Assembly: GCA_964493425.1 (NCBI GenBank)
Contig: CAZBMW010000002.1
Location: 124,001 to 188,000 of the forward strand
DNA from: CAYLMG01 sp964493425
GTDB lineage: Bacteria > Planctomycetota > Phycisphaerae > Sedimentisphaerales > Anaerobacaceae
Reading direction: 5' to 3'
DNA length: 64,000 bases
Below, in pieces: positions 48,570 through 60,200 of the stretch. Made by a program: the position numbers and the translations under genes. Every line of letters starts with the position of its first letter. The first letter of the stretch is position 1. The notes below the pieces were generated by a model. It ran no database searches and was not told the origin of the DNA. It was given only the letters and a program-made list of their open reading frames with translations.

Positions 48570-49254
48570 TTTTGCCCTCAGCGAGCCTGACAACTCTGTT
48601 AGCTCTTTCGGCAATTCTCTGGTCGTGGGTTACCATAATAATCGTCTGGCCGGCCTTATTTATCTCATCAAAGACCTGCAGTATATCATTTCCTGTCCGC
48701 TGGTCAAGGTTCCCCGTCGGCTCATCAGCCAAAAGAACTTCCGGCTCATTCATTAATGCCCGGGCGATTGCGACCCTCTGCCTTTCTCCTCCGGATAGCT
48801 GATAGGGCTTGTGTCTGAGCCTTTCGGTTAAACCAAACCGCTCAAGCAAGGCCTTCGCTCTTTTTTTAGCCCTGTTTCTCATTCCAAGCCAGCCGATAAT
48901 GCTCGAGCCTGCCATTGCAGGCAGATAAACGTTTTCGAGTATATTCAATTCATCAAACAAATGATAAAACTGGAATACAAATCCGACGTCCCTGTTCCGA
49001 AATCTGTTAAGCTGCCTTGAGCTGAATCGGCTTACATCTCGGCCATTGAAGCTGACGGTGCCGCTGCCCGGTTTATCGAGAGCTCCCAATATATGCAAAA
49101 GTGTGCTTTTGCCGCTGCCCGAAGCGCCAACCACCGCCAGAAACTCTCCTTTTCTCACTGCCAAATCAACGCCTTTGAGAACGCTGACCTCAGCGGTTCC
49201 CATTCGATAGGATTTGTAGATACATTCCGTTTTTAATATATAACCATTGCTCAT
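48556..49254 (-). CDS. lolD: Lol/MacB-type ABC transporter ATP-binding protein
   Basis: 232 residues. Walker A GASGSGKST, signature LSGGERQRVA, Walker B VLLADEPTGNLD, and H-loop MVTHDQRIAERANRV. The N-terminus YKSYRMGTAEVSVLKGVDLAV is typical. It partners with the two FtsX-type permeases upstream (4-base overlap with the second). The stop codon is inside a palindrome repeat. A lipoprotein-release (LolCDE) role is inferred; a MacB-like role is possible. Confidence 0.88.
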   Translation of the reverse strand: MSNGYILKTECIYKSYRMGTAEVSVLKGVDLAVRKGEFLAVVGASGSGKSTLLHILGALDKPGSGTVSFNGRDVSRFSSRQLNRFRNRDVGFVFQFYHLFDELNILENVYLPAMAGSSIIGWLGMRNRAKKRAKALLERFGLTERLRHKPYQLSGGERQRVAIARALMNEPEVLLADEPTGNLDQRTGNDILQVFDEINKAGQTIIMVTHDQRIAERANRVVRLAEGKITRV

Positions 49255-50612
49255 AACTTACTCACCTGTAAAGTCTCAACCGGCTGGAGCCTGCCCGCTC
49301 GCCTGCTCGGCAAAAAAGCACCTATTAGACAGGCTGAAACAGCCGAAAGTATGATAATGATAAGAACACGCAAATCAACACTATTTGGGATATCACCAAT
49401 AGCGTATAGCTCCCTGTCCCACAGTTGAAACTCAAATTGCTCAAAAAGCCAGTCTTCTATCTGGTTTATATGTATCAGAAACTGCCAGCCGCCGACAGCA
49501 CCGATAGATGACCCCAAAGCTCCTATCAAAAAAGCAAAGAACAAAAACAAGAGCATAATGTTGCCGTTCGAGATGCCAACACTTTTTAGTATCCCGATGT
49601 CTTTGCTTTTATGGCTGACTATCATATAGAACACAACAAATACGATAAAGACCGTTATAACCGCCATCATCGCAAAAACGATTATCATCAAGGCCTGCTG
49701 AGTATCTGCAACCGCAACCATATCGCGGTTATAAACCTTCCAGCTTTGCACTTTAACATTTTTCAGCAGCTCAGATTGGGCTAAACCTTTTTTATCTTCC
49801 ACAAATTTGTCCCATAGAAGCTTAACCTTCGAGCAGCCGGCATTTAGAGCTATACCATCGGTGAATTTCATAAAAAGCGCATTCGCCCTTTTAAGCTCGC
49901 CTGCCATTCCAGCAAGCAACTGAGCCTGTTCAAATGGAATATAGACAGTTTTCCAGTCCGAGCTGATACCGGTATGCGCCACATCGCTTAAGGCAAAAAT
50001 CTTTGAACTTACAATATCCGTGCCGGCCCTGGCCAAAGCACCTTTTGCCGTCAGGGGAAAGCAGCTCACATCCACCTTCACCTGAGGCAGCTGGTCCGGC
50101 AAAATGTAATTGCCGTTCGTGTCCCTCTCGAACAAAAATCCTATCCCCATAATACAGCCGGGCAGATTAACGTCATAAGATTGTTCAAAAGAATTTTGGA
50201 TATTGCCGGCTGTATATTTGAGCCACTCAGAAAAACCGGTTACTTTACTGTATGATGCCGGTTCAATACCCATAACCTCGAGTGTCCTGTCAATATAGAA
50301 ACTACTGTTACCGCCGGGAAGGCTTTTCACAATTGCATAACTTTTTATTACAGGTGAAACCGCCTCTATCTCTTTTTCTTTTTGCAGTATCCGGATAAAT
50401 TCCTGATAGTAGCCGAAACCGACAAGTGATTTCGTGCTTACGACGCAATCGCCGCTCCACAAATGCGTTTTTTTCTTGAAGTCGGCTGTAAGCCCGCTCA
50501 GCACCGTCATGACAACTAATATAACGAACACACAGAGCGCCACCGCGAAAACGGAAAAGTAACTTATCCGTCTTTTCAGAAGAAACCGAAATGCCAGCAC
50601 AAATTTGTACAT
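49251..50612 (-). CDS. ABC transporter permease (FtsX/LolC-E type), second
   Basis: 453 residues. N-terminal segment (FLLKRRISYFSVFAVALCVFVILVVMTVLSGLT) and three near the end (IIVFAMMAVITVFIVFVVFYMIV, IMLLFLFFAFLIGALGSSIGAV, VLIIIILSAVSACLIGAFLPS), the four-span MacB/FtsX arrangement with a large periplasmic domain between. The last stretch LPSRRAGRLQPVETLQV is conserved. It lies between the first permease and lolD, so the three genes make one transporter. Confidence 0.88.
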   Translation of the reverse strand: MYKFVLAFRFLLKRRISYFSVFAVALCVFVILVVMTVLSGLTADFKKKTHLWSGDCVVSTKSLVGFGYYQEFIRILQKEKEIEAVSPVIKSYAIVKSLPGGNSSFYIDRTLEVMGIEPASYSKVTGFSEWLKYTAGNIQNSFEQSYDVNLPGCIMGIGFLFERDTNGNYILPDQLPQVKVDVSCFPLTAKGALARAGTDIVSSKIFALSDVAHTGISSDWKTVYIPFEQAQLLAGMAGELKRANALFMKFTDGIALNAGCSKVKLLWDKFVEDKKGLAQSELLKNVKVQSWKVYNRDMVAVADTQQALMIIVFAMMAVITVFIVFVVFYMIVSHKSKDIGILKSVGISNGNIMLLFLFFAFLIGALGSSIGAVGGWQFLIHINQIEDWLFEQFEFQLWDRELYAIGDIPNSVDLRVLIIIILSAVSACLIGAFLPSRRAGRLQPVETLQVSKL

Positions 50613-50656
50613 ACAATGCTACTCTTATTCGATTTTAATTTTTTTCTCTTAACAAT

Positions 50657-51964
50657 TTACTCATACCTGAGAATATCCACAGGTCTCGTTTTGGCTGCAA
50701 CTATCGCAGGTATTAACGCACCTGCACAGCAGCCCGCGACTGCTGCCAAAGCTATCGGTAAGATGTCGGGCCAGTTGAGCTGATTCGGTATATAGTTGAG
50801 CAAATATGAGCTTCTTCTCCAGAGCTTTATCCCAAGAAGTATATGAACCCATCGTTCGAGGACGTTAACATTTCTGATTATAACGTACCCGATAAATATT
50901 CCTATAGCTGAGCCGACCACCCCGACACAGCCGCCGAATCCCGTAAATATCGCTGCTGCTGTCGTAGTGCCTGCGCCGCAGCTCTTGATTATTGCGATGT
51001 CTTTTAACTTCGTTTCGACTATCATATAAAATATGCAGAATACAAGCAGAATCGCGACCGAGCATATAACACCAAATATCAAAAGCAAAATCGCCATCTG
51101 TTTTCGAAGCTCGTGAAAATAGCTGTGTTCTTCCTCGTAATCTATATGCATCCTCGAAATATCATCATCTGCCCATCCCAAGTTTTCCCTGGCAAAGGTC
51201 TCCCAGGCGTTGAATACAGCCGATTGCGTCGCTTTTTTGCTGTAGCTTTTGTTCTGCTTCAGCTTGAAAAAGTTCGCATATTCACCGCCGGCTATTCCGG
51301 TTTGAAGCTCGAAAAGATAATCGAAGGGAACATACAACATCTGGTCGCCCCAGTTAGTGTCGGTAAATGCAATATCGGAAATTCTCAAAGGTATGACTTT
51401 GCGCTTCCTGCCAAAACCTTCCGTAGTAAGCACGACTTTTTTACCTATCAGCTTTTTGATTTCCTCGACGTCATATTTGTCAGTTTTTTCGTTCGGTTCG
51501 GCTATGAGATTGACACCGACCCAGACTCCATTGGCATCAGGATAACCGGCAGTTTCAAAATTCAACGGACCGGCCTGATTTTTCTGTCTTAAAAGGCAAT
51601 TTTTCCAGTCGATAAATTTGCTGTCTTTTTCAATATCGATACCCTTGATAGCGGCCTCTCGAACATCGCCGCTTTCAAGCCAGAGCAGCCCTCCACCCAT
51701 ACAAATAGGTGCCGCAGCATCAACCTGGTCTAAACGCTCCAGCCTGCCAAGAAAAGTGTTGTACTGCGGAATGGGTTTACCGTAGATATAGGCGACAGCG
51801 TCACCTGACTCAGCCGCAAGACTATTTTTCAACCCGTCAATTAAACCGGTAAAAAAACTGTCCACGACCAAAAGCAGCGACACCGACAGGGCAACCGCGA
51901 CGATGCAAAGAATAACAATCTTTTTCTTGCGTAAATATCGAAGCCATAGGAATAATTTAAGCAC
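50657..51964 (-). CDS. ABC transporter permease (FtsX/LolC-E type), first
   Basis: 435 residues, GTG start. The same four-span layout as the second permease (LRKKKIVILCIVAVALSVSLLLVVDSFFTGLI near the start; LLLIFGVICSVAILLVFCIFYMIV and a C-terminal pair ending PAIVAAKTRPVDILRYE). The two permeases are distant paralogues. Probably a heterodimeric transporter with lolD. Confidence 0.88.
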   Translation of the reverse strand: MLKLFLWLRYLRKKKIVILCIVAVALSVSLLLVVDSFFTGLIDGLKNSLAAESGDAVAYIYGKPIPQYNTFLGRLERLDQVDAAAPICMGGGLLWLESGDVREAAIKGIDIEKDSKFIDWKNCLLRQKNQAGPLNFETAGYPDANGVWVGVNLIAEPNEKTDKYDVEEIKKLIGKKVVLTTEGFGRKRKVIPLRISDIAFTDTNWGDQMLYVPFDYLFELQTGIAGGEYANFFKLKQNKSYSKKATQSAVFNAWETFARENLGWADDDISRMHIDYEEEHSYFHELRKQMAILLLIFGVICSVAILLVFCIFYMIVETKLKDIAIIKSCGAGTTTAAAIFTGFGGCVGVVGSAIGIFIGYVIIRNVNVLERWVHILLGIKLWRRSSYLLNYIPNQLNWPDILPIALAAVAGCCAGALIPAIVAAKTRPVDILRYE

Positions 51965-52019
51965 TTCTTAACTTCCGTCGGTACTCGTTAGTTTTGAGTT
52001 TTTAGTGTTAAGTTTTAGT

Positions 52020-53477
52020 TTATTTTGGCCTTAACAATGGAAAAAGCACAACTTCACGAATGCTTGCAGCTCCTGTTAAGAACATAATCAGCCTGTCAAT
52101 CCCGATGCCAAGTCCGCCGGCTGGCGGCATCCCATATTTGAGCGCAGTAATAAAATCTTCGTCCATTTTTGCCATCGAATCTTCTTGGCCGCGAAGCTGA
52201 ATCCTGAAGTTTTCCTCCTGAGCAGCCGGGTCGTTCAGCTCCGTATATGCGTTAGCCACTTCCATCTTGCCGATGTAAAGCTCAAAACGCTCGGCGTAAT
52301 TGGGGCTCTCTTTACTGCGCTTTGTAAGAGGACAAAGCTCGGCAGGGTAGTCCATCACGAAAGTAGGGTCAATCAGTTTGTCCTCAACACAGGCTTCGAA
52401 CACTTCGCTGATAACCACCACATCATCCATTTTCGCCTGCTCAATCTCAAGCTCTGCCGCCTTCTTTCTTAAAGCACTAATGTCGTCAATTTTGCAGCCG
52501 CAGAATTGCTCAAGAAGCTCGGCGTACTTAGCCCGCCGCCATGGTTTCTCAAAGTTTATTTTCATATCGCAAAACTGAACCTGTTTATCATCACAGTATT
52601 TTTCTACCAATAGATAAACAAGCTCTTCGGTCAAATCCATCATCACATTGTAGTCGGCGTACGCCTGGTAGAGCTCGAGCATCGTGAATTCCGGATTGTG
52701 CCATCTGCTTAGCCCCTCGTTGCGGAAATTTCGGTTGAGCTCGAAGACCTTTTCCATCCCGCCGGCCAGCAGGCGCTTCAAGAAAAGTTCCGGAGCGATT
52801 CGCAGAAACAAGTCCATATCAAGACTGTTATGATGTGTTATAAACGGCTTTGCCGCGGCTCCTCCTGCTATAGTTTGCATCATAGGTGTCTCGACTTCCA
52901 GAAAGTCCTTATTTCGCAGAAACTCTCTGATGGCGGCGATGATGTCGCTTCGTTTCTTAAACAGCTCCATTACTTCTGGATTTACCCATAGGTCAACGTA
53001 GCGCAGCCGAAAACGGCTGTCAATGTCCGCCAGGCCGTGAAACTTTTCGGGCGGCTGCATAAGCGATTTGCTTAATATAGTCAATTTTTCCGTCCATATG
53101 GTAATCTCACCGGTTTTTGTTTTGCCCAGCCGACCCTCGGCGCCGATTATGTCACCAACCTCAAGCAGCTTTGCCAGCTCCCACTGTTCGCTGAGAATCT
53201 TCCTGCTCAAGCCTATCTGGATGCTGCCGCTGCTATCGCGAAGCGTGATGAAAATCAGTTTGCCGATATCTCTTAAAAGCACGATTCTGCCGGCGCATTT
53301 TGCCTGGCTGCCGGTGTCTTCGTCCTTGAATCCGGCTTTTATGTCCGCAGCTCTCCGGGCTCCATCGAACCTGCCCCCATAGGGGCAGATTCCTAACTGT
53401 CTGATACGGTCCAGCTTAACCTGCCTGGCTTGCTCAAATTTACTTACCTTTCCAGATGTTTCGTTCTCTTGCACCAT
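52020..53477 (-). CDS. lysS: Lysyl-tRNA synthetase, class II
   Basis: 485 residues. N-terminal OB-fold anticodon domain (SQAKCAGRIVLLRDIGKLIFITLRDSSGSIQIGL). Class II motif 1 ..FLEVETPMMQTIAGGAAAKPFITHHNSLDMDL. Motif 2 around FELNRNFRNEGLSRWHNPEFTMLELYQAYADY. Motif 3 GGLGIGIDRLIMFLTGAASIREVVLFPLLR. Charges tRNA-Lys. No T-box or lysine riboswitch seen in the 150 bases upstream. Confidence 0.97.
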   Translation of the reverse strand: MVQENETSGKVSKFEQARQVKLDRIRQLGICPYGGRFDGARRAADIKAGFKDEDTGSQAKCAGRIVLLRDIGKLIFITLRDSSGSIQIGLSRKILSEQWELAKLLEVGDIIGAEGRLGKTKTGEITIWTEKLTILSKSLMQPPEKFHGLADIDSRFRLRYVDLWVNPEVMELFKKRSDIIAAIREFLRNKDFLEVETPMMQTIAGGAAAKPFITHHNSLDMDLFLRIAPELFLKRLLAGGMEKVFELNRNFRNEGLSRWHNPEFTMLELYQAYADYNVMMDLTEELVYLLVEKYCDDKQVQFCDMKINFEKPWRRAKYAELLEQFCGCKIDDISALRKKAAELEIEQAKMDDVVVISEVFEACVEDKLIDPTFVMDYPAELCPLTKRSKESPNYAERFELYIGKMEVANAYTELNDPAAQEENFRIQLRGQEDSMAKMDEDFITALKYGMPPAGGLGIGIDRLIMFLTGAASIREVVLFPLLRPK

Positions 53478-53628
53478 ATTATTCCAGCCCTTTTATGTTA
53501 AAAATGACAGAAGTTGTGTCGGGGATATATTATCTGCGGCTGCATTAAGGTTGCAATAGTAAAATTGAACATCGGCAATCAAATGTGCCAAATTACCGGC
53601 GAAAAAATGTGTGAATTTCAGCACGATG

Positions 53629-56016
53629 TTATTTTGTAACCGCTTGTAGCGCCTCGTATTTCAATCCTGCATCCTGTGCTGTAATGCATTTCGTGGACTG
53701 CTCTATTAATTTGGCCCTAACAACAAGAACGGCAACGGCCAATTGAGGGTCGGATTCAAGCGTTTCCTCTATGGTATGCTTTTTTTCCAGGCCGTTTTTC
53801 TTGTGGTCAGACTTGACAAGCATGTCGTTTTCCCGACGAGTTTCGAGCATTTTTTTAAGCTCGTCACTGACCGCGAGCACACTATTTCCCATTTTCACTT
53901 CTATATCCGGCCCTATTCCCCAATCGACTCTTCCCTGTTTTTCCATTGCCTCTCGGCTTTCGACTCTTTGGCTCGAAGGCAAATGGTAATAGGCCATAGT
54001 GTATTTCAACTGGGCTCCGCCACCCGGACGGGATGTAATCGTCTGAACACTGCCCTTGCCGTGAGTTCTTTCACCGACGAGAATCGCACGCTCATGCGCC
54101 TTATCGGCCAATGAGCCTGCAACAATTTCAGAAGCACTTGCGGAGCTGGAATTTATGAGAACCACAAGAGGATAATTCGGATGCGTTCCTTTTCTGTTTG
54201 CTGCCGTGAAAGGCCCCAAACCATAACGGTAACGTGTGCTCACGATAATGCCCTTTGAAATAAATTTATCTGCAACCTCGGCAGCGCTGCTCAAAAGCCC
54301 TCCGCTGTTAAATCGCAAATCGAGTATCATTGCCCTTGAACCAGCGGAATCCAGCTCATCCAGTACTTTTTCCAAATCGTCGGCAGTCTTTTCTGAAAAG
54401 CTTGTTATGCGTACGTATCCGATTTTATTCTCATCATCAATCATATAATTCCATTTGCCATCATCCATCCTTTGCCAGCCCCGAATTGTTCCGACGACTA
54501 TCTTTGCCCTTGTTATAGTGATGTCCCGTGTTTTCTCTTCATCAGGGCTTCGCACTGTTAGCTTAACGTCCGTGCCCGAAGGGCCGGTGATATACTTGAC
54601 TGCACAGTTAAGTGACATATCTTTTGTCGGAATCCCATCAACCGCCTCTATAATGTCCCCGGCATCAAGGCCGGAATTGTATGCAGGTGTATCCGGAAGA
54701 AGACTTCCAACCGTTAGAAGACCCGCAGGTTTTGAAATCTCAACACCGATACCCGTAAACTCATTGGTCATCATCTTGTCGAATTCTTCCGTCTGCTGGG
54801 GCCAGACTATTACGGTATAAGGGTCAAGTGCGGATAACGCCGCTTCCGCAAAATGGGCTATCAGAACCGTTTCCGGAAGTTTCACAGTTTTTTCGTTGAG
54901 CTTAACAACATCGCGGAAAACTTCTATGAATTTGTCTTCATCCACACCAAAAGGCCACTGCATTGCATCTTTTGATATTTCGTCTAAACCGCGGTTCCAT
55001 GCTTCAAGCTCTGCACTGTCCGGAGACGTAATGGTCTCTTCTGAGCTTCCTTCCACCGATTTATATGTTTGGTTTTGCAATATCTCGGAACGTGATAAAG
55101 TCAATACTTCTGCAAGCTGTTTGCATCTGCTGATGGCTTTTTCTATCATTTGTTTATAGTCAATGATTTCCTTGACGTAGCTACGTTTAAGAACATCTAT
55201 CGAATTTATAAAGCCTTCTCTTGTTACACCTTTGTAGCGCTCCCTCCTGCTTTCACAGGGGCTATCCTGAAAAGAGGCGACGATATTGGCTTTTTCCTCA
55301 AGCTGCTCGGCATAGTCGGAATACTCTTCTGTTTCTTTATCAATTGCAGCAAGCCAGCTGTAGCAAATCAGATAGGCGTCAAGCCATTTGCCCTCTGACT
55401 CGAATTCTGCTGCTTTATCCCTGGCACATTGAAACGTCTGTTGTACAAACGAATTGGATAGCAACTCTGCTTTTTGCTCTGCGCCTGCAAGTTCGGCAGC
55501 ACGAGCAATAACAGAAAGAAATTTTGTTATATTGTTTATGTCATTTACGTCATTGGCATCTACATTACTGACATAGTTCGTCTCATTATCCTGGCTTTCA
55601 ATCTTCAGCTTCTTAAGTTCAGCCAGCTCTTTTGTATATGCGTTTTCCCGCTCAGCCTCTCGACGTTGCATTATCTGCTGGTAGCCCTCAACTATTTCAA
55701 GCAGCTCTCGAAAATAAAAATTCTCCTTGCGTTCGGAATTCATTATCACTGAGCCGGCTTTGTCAAATTCACCTTCATATATCAGTTTACAGACATCTCC
55801 AATAGTCTCAGAAATCTCTGTTGTTACAGCATCGGCTTCTGCTACGGCATTGGGTTCTATTGATTCAGGTTGAGATTTGACAGAAGTAACTGCTTGTTGT
55901 GAGGAAGGTCTCGATGAACAATTGCAGCCGGTCAAGACAACAGTAACTGTAATTAGAAGCAGGAATACCGTTCGTATCAATTTAAAAAGCGGCCTCTGTT
56001 TTTTTCCTGAAAGCAA
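53629..56016 (-). CDS. S41 carboxy-terminal processing protease with PDZ domain, TTG start
   Basis: 795 residues. The start codon is TTG at 56016, supported by AAAGGAG seven bases upstream. A lipoprotein-type signal (LFKLIRTVFLLLITVTVVLTGCNCSS) is followed by a helical region. The PDZ domain is around GIGVEISKPAGLLTVGSLLPDTPAYNSGLDAGDIIEAVDG. The S41 serine protease part has catalytic Ser in SSSASASEIVAGSL and Lys in GERTHGKGSVQ. Degrades or trims proteins in the periplasm; likely a Prc/CtpA relative. Confidence 0.92.
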   Translation of the reverse strand: MLSGKKQRPLFKLIRTVFLLLITVTVVLTGCNCSSRPSSQQAVTSVKSQPESIEPNAVAEADAVTTEISETIGDVCKLIYEGEFDKAGSVIMNSERKENFYFRELLEIVEGYQQIMQRREAERENAYTKELAELKKLKIESQDNETNYVSNVDANDVNDINNITKFLSVIARAAELAGAEQKAELLSNSFVQQTFQCARDKAAEFESEGKWLDAYLICYSWLAAIDKETEEYSDYAEQLEEKANIVASFQDSPCESRRERYKGVTREGFINSIDVLKRSYVKEIIDYKQMIEKAISRCKQLAEVLTLSRSEILQNQTYKSVEGSSEETITSPDSAELEAWNRGLDEISKDAMQWPFGVDEDKFIEVFRDVVKLNEKTVKLPETVLIAHFAEAALSALDPYTVIVWPQQTEEFDKMMTNEFTGIGVEISKPAGLLTVGSLLPDTPAYNSGLDAGDIIEAVDGIPTKDMSLNCAVKYITGPSGTDVKLTVRSPDEEKTRDITITRAKIVVGTIRGWQRMDDGKWNYMIDDENKIGYVRITSFSEKTADDLEKVLDELDSAGSRAMILDLRFNSGGLLSSAAEVADKFISKGIIVSTRYRYGLGPFTAANRKGTHPNYPLVVLINSSSASASEIVAGSLADKAHERAILVGERTHGKGSVQTITSRPGGGAQLKYTMAYYHLPSSQRVESREAMEKQGRVDWGIGPDIEVKMGNSVLAVSDELKKMLETRRENDMLVKSDHKKNGLEKKHTIEETLESDPQLAVAVLVVRAKLIEQSTKCITAQDAGLKYEALQAVTK

Positions 56017-56158
56017 GAAAATCTCCTTTCATAGTTGCGATAAGTTTGGATTTTTTATCATTGTTCCGATTAAAAAAGGTACGAACCAGAAAGCTCTTTT
56101 GTTCTAATTCGGAAACTTTGGTACATCACTTTAATACCTTGCTCTCTGGTGCCCTTTG

Positions 56159-57109
56159 TTAGAGACATTCTGCAGCTTTTCCATTACAGCCTAATACGTG
56201 TAATTTGTGCTTTACCATACTTTTAATGGCTACTCTTGCCGGACCAAGATATTTGCGGGGATCAAATTCTTCGGGATTCTCGGCAAAAACCTGCCTGATC
56301 TTAGCAGTAAGTGCCATTCTCAAATCCGTATCAATATTAACCTTGCAAATGGCCATTTTGGCGGCTTTACTGATGGCTTCTTCCGGAACACCCATCGCAT
56401 CAGGCATATTGCCTCCGTATTTATTAATCAAATCCTTGAATTCTTTTAGGACGCTGCTTGAACCGTGCATAACTAAAGGGAAACCCGGCAGCTTTTTGCT
56501 TATTTCTTCGATGACATCGAAAGCAAGTTTCGGTTCACTCTTGAACTTATAGGCCCCATGACTCGTTCCGACCGCGACCGCCAGCGAATCACAACCGGTG
56601 CTGTTTACAAACTCAACCGCCTGGTCTGGGTCAGTCAGGTGTTTACTAACCTCGTCACTGCTCACGCCGGCTACGTCTTCTTCAATACCGCCCAACTGCC
56701 CAAGCTCGGCTTCAACTACAACACCATTTGAGTGAGCATATTCAACAACTTTCGCCGTCGTATCTACGTTTTGTTTGAACGGCAGAGTCGATGCGTCTAT
56801 CATTACGGAAGTGAAACCTTCGTCAACACATTGCTTGCATACCTCAAATGTATCACCGTGGTCCAGGTGTACCGCAATCGGTATGTCCGGATTTTCTTTA
56901 ACCGCCACATCGATGATGGCACGCAGATAACTCATGCTTGCATATTTACGAGCACCTCTTGATACCTGCAGGATAAGCGGTGCCTTTTCTTCGGCTATTG
57001 CATCCACTATTCCTTGAGTGATTTCCATGTTGTTCACATTAAAGGCACCAACAGCATAGCCGTTTTTATAAGCCATCTCGAACATCTTTTTGGTATCGAC
57101 CAGCGGCAT
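56159..57109 (-). CDS. fba: Class II fructose-bisphosphate aldolase
   Basis: 316 residues. AAGGAGG seven bases before the ATG. Zinc ligands in VHLDHGD and later LVMHGSSS; catalytic region MIDASTLPFKQNV. Ends KHKLHVLGCNGKAAECL. Cleaves fructose 1,6-bisphosphate in glycolysis or gluconeogenesis. Stands between the S41 protease and lptD on the minus strand. Confidence 0.95.
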   Translation of the reverse strand: MPLVDTKKMFEMAYKNGYAVGAFNVNNMEITQGIVDAIAEEKAPLILQVSRGARKYASMSYLRAIIDVAVKENPDIPIAVHLDHGDTFEVCKQCVDEGFTSVMIDASTLPFKQNVDTTAKVVEYAHSNGVVVEAELGQLGGIEEDVAGVSSDEVSKHLTDPDQAVEFVNSTGCDSLAVAVGTSHGAYKFKSEPKLAFDVIEEISKKLPGFPLVMHGSSSVLKEFKDLINKYGGNMPDAMGVPEEAISKAAKMAICKVNIDTDLRMALTAKIRQVFAENPEEFDPRKYLGPARVAIKSMVKHKLHVLGCNGKAAECL

Positions 57110-57204
57110 ACCTAAGCCTCCTTATCGAACTATACTAAACTCTTTATCAAACAGTTAAAACTTACAGACAAAAAAAAGTGCCGGACTTAAAGCAAGAACC
57201 AGTT

Positions 57205-60200
57205 TTAATAACCGGATGCACCTCCCAGTTCCATATATCTTTTTTCGCCGATTGCTAATTCCTTTATACCCTCAGGCCATATACTGAACATAACAGCTTG
57301 CCTGTCCAATGACTCGTCGACACTTATCGTAAATGCGCAGCTAACCCGGTGATATTTTCGTAATAGCGTTAAATCGCTTCGAATATTATCACCATAGTCA
57401 AGGTCATATTGCTGCGAGAAAACCACGGTATAACGCGGGTCAAGAATATATGTAGCCGCAAAGGTAAAGGCATTCGAGCCTTTTTCTTCGAGCACCTGGA
57501 TACGCCTTATATACCTGCTGCCAATATAATAGCTCAGATTTGGCCAGCATAACCGTGATATTCCGACGTTAAACTGCTGTACGACACCGCTTTGCATATC
57601 GAAATTTAAGTCACTTAAGACAGCCGTCGTATCGCTGACCCGCCAGATATAATCGGCGCTGAAGTAGTCGCGTCTCGGCCCATATAATTCGAAGTGGTGA
57701 AGCCCACTTATCAGGTCTCCCTGGAAGATTTGGGGCGCAGAGAAGACACGAAGGGGCACTATCGGTTTTGCCCAGATATATCTGTCGGGCCCGGGCCCCG
57801 CATCAGATACGCCGCCTGAACCTTCGACCCAGACGATGTCAGTATCCAGACGCATCCAGTCCACCGTTCGCTGGTCTCCAATAGGTCCTCTTTTTGTTTG
57901 TAAACGCTGCGACAGACCAATGCTTAACATATCCGGCTGGTCAACAACAGAGTCGCTTTCCTGTATAACTGTAGCTACCATGCTCGGCTGGATGATATGG
58001 CGAAGCTGATTTAAATCCCACAGGCGGGATTGGACATTCGGATAAACCTTCCACCAGGGTCTGGGGAAAACTCGAACGCCGGCTTCAGTAAGCCAAATCC
58101 TTTCCGAACCGAATTGACCCGTAAAACTGCCGTTAACAAGCGTCCTTCTAAAGCCGCTGCGGTCATCATAGCCGAAAGTCCCGGCAACGTATGGGACAAC
58201 CTTCACCGAATCCACATTGAGCGGCATATCGATTTCTGTTCGATAACTTATAAAGGTAAATGGATGCTTGTCGATTCGAATCGCATGGTTGTGGCCGACT
58301 TTCTGTCGAAGACGACTTATCTGTATGTCGCTGTAAAGTGTCAACCTATCTTCAAAGAAAGACTCTCCGACAAGATGATGCTCGACGGTCGGCAGCTCTT
58401 CCAATGTATCATCGAAATTATTTATCCTCCACTTACCCAGTATCGAAACAGCTCGGTTGCCCTCAATATTTTTCAGGTGGATATATGTCTCAGGTGTGTA
58501 AATGTTAAATTCGTTTCGAAAGAAACTTTCTGTGAAGTGCTCATCCGACGAATAGTTCATCTCGGTTGTAAGCTGCCACTTATAGGGCAGAAAATGTCTG
58601 TGTCTCCAAGATAGTCGGCCACGGAATTCCTTGTCGGGCTCAAGACCTTCCCGGCTACTGTGCCGGCCGAGGTCGTCTTTACCACGGTCTTTAATTACAT
58701 AGCCCTGTATCCTGCCGAAGTAGTCTTCTTTTACATAATCAATATCAACGCCCACTCCAAAACCTCGTTTGCTGAAATAATCCGTCAATAAAGTGCTTTC
58801 AACTCCTTCAGGTTCCTCCAGTCCCAGCAGCCTGGAAAGGTACCACTGAATCTCAAGGGATGCCCCCCAGTCACTATCATAGCCGGTACGTACCTTTTTA
58901 ATAGGCACATCAGGCCTTTCAAGATTGCTTCGAATAAAAGGCCACCGAAAAATAGTCCTGTCACCCATCTTAAAGCGTACATCGTGCATCTCAGCTTCGT
59001 AACTGCTGTCCGAAATCGTACCTGCCTCCGTATCGCGTGCAGTCGTATCCGTGATGACAATAGCCGAAGCCGTTGCGGAAATCTGCGGCCTATGAAACTC
59101 ACTGCTTGTCAAAACTGCATCTTCCGCTGCAAACCTGTTTTCCGACAGTCTCCTTAATTTGGCTGCGCGAACATATATCGGGATTCCCCGGTCGGCATCG
59201 AAGCTTCTCACCACTGCGTTTACTGCAATCGCAGTTGAGTTCTCGAAATCATAATACACCTCATCAGCCCGAGTTGTTCTCGAGCCTTCCGCCATCATCA
59301 CATCGCCGGCTATATATATTGATTTTATAGCCCCCCTGGGAAGAATATCTTCTGAATCTGTATCTTCCTGGCCCATCGTTATTTGCTCTCTGGAGTAGAA
59401 TACAACAGCTCTGTCCGCCTGCAGCTCCAACAATCTGTCGCCTTCGTCCTGCTTTTGCCATAGATAGAACCTGCCGATTATTGTGGCCACATCAAGGTTG
59501 TCCTCGGTTCTGGCTGATTCTATTACAGGGACCGATTCTCCAACGGGCTCTATATGGACGGGGTAGATAAATTTCAGCTCTTTCTTTTTTGGTCTCTCTT
59601 TTGCTTTTTCCTGGACAACTGCCTTTTCAATAATACTTGGTTTAGCAATCTCCGGCTTCTTTTCAATCTTCTTTTTCTCTATCTTCTCTGTTATTTTTTC
59701 AGGCTCGAGTTCTTTTTTCTTCTCTACCCACTCTGGAACCATAGCTTCGCGTTGAATAACAAAAGCGGGCTTAATAGATGCGAATACCGATTCTGCTTTT
59801 TGGTAGAGCTCTAATCCACGAACGTCTTTTATTTCTCTATCGTCCGCTGTTATAAAAACTTCTCCGCTTACTTCAAACCAGACCGCCAGTGATTGGTCAT
59901 CTTCAAACTCTTTTTGCCTCAGGTTTACCGTTAGACCGCTCTTGGTTTTTTGAAAGGATACGTTGCCCGTCATATAAATCTTTGCTTCGTAATCGATATG
60001 TGTCCGCCCGTGAAAATCGCTCAATCTGCTTTTAAGCCAAACGACGGCCTTGTCACTCGAAAATTTATTACCGCCTATCGACATCACGAATCCATTGCCG
60101 AAGACAAGGCTGTGCTCGCCGGTACTAAGCTGATAACTAATAACAGTTTTTCCCTCGAGCCGCAGGTCAAGGCCGGCGAAGGCACCTGCCTTTCCACTTT

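Noticed and set aside
53478..53628. Lysine riboswitch or T-box upstream of lysS
   Set aside because: No recognisable conserved core in the 150-base gap.
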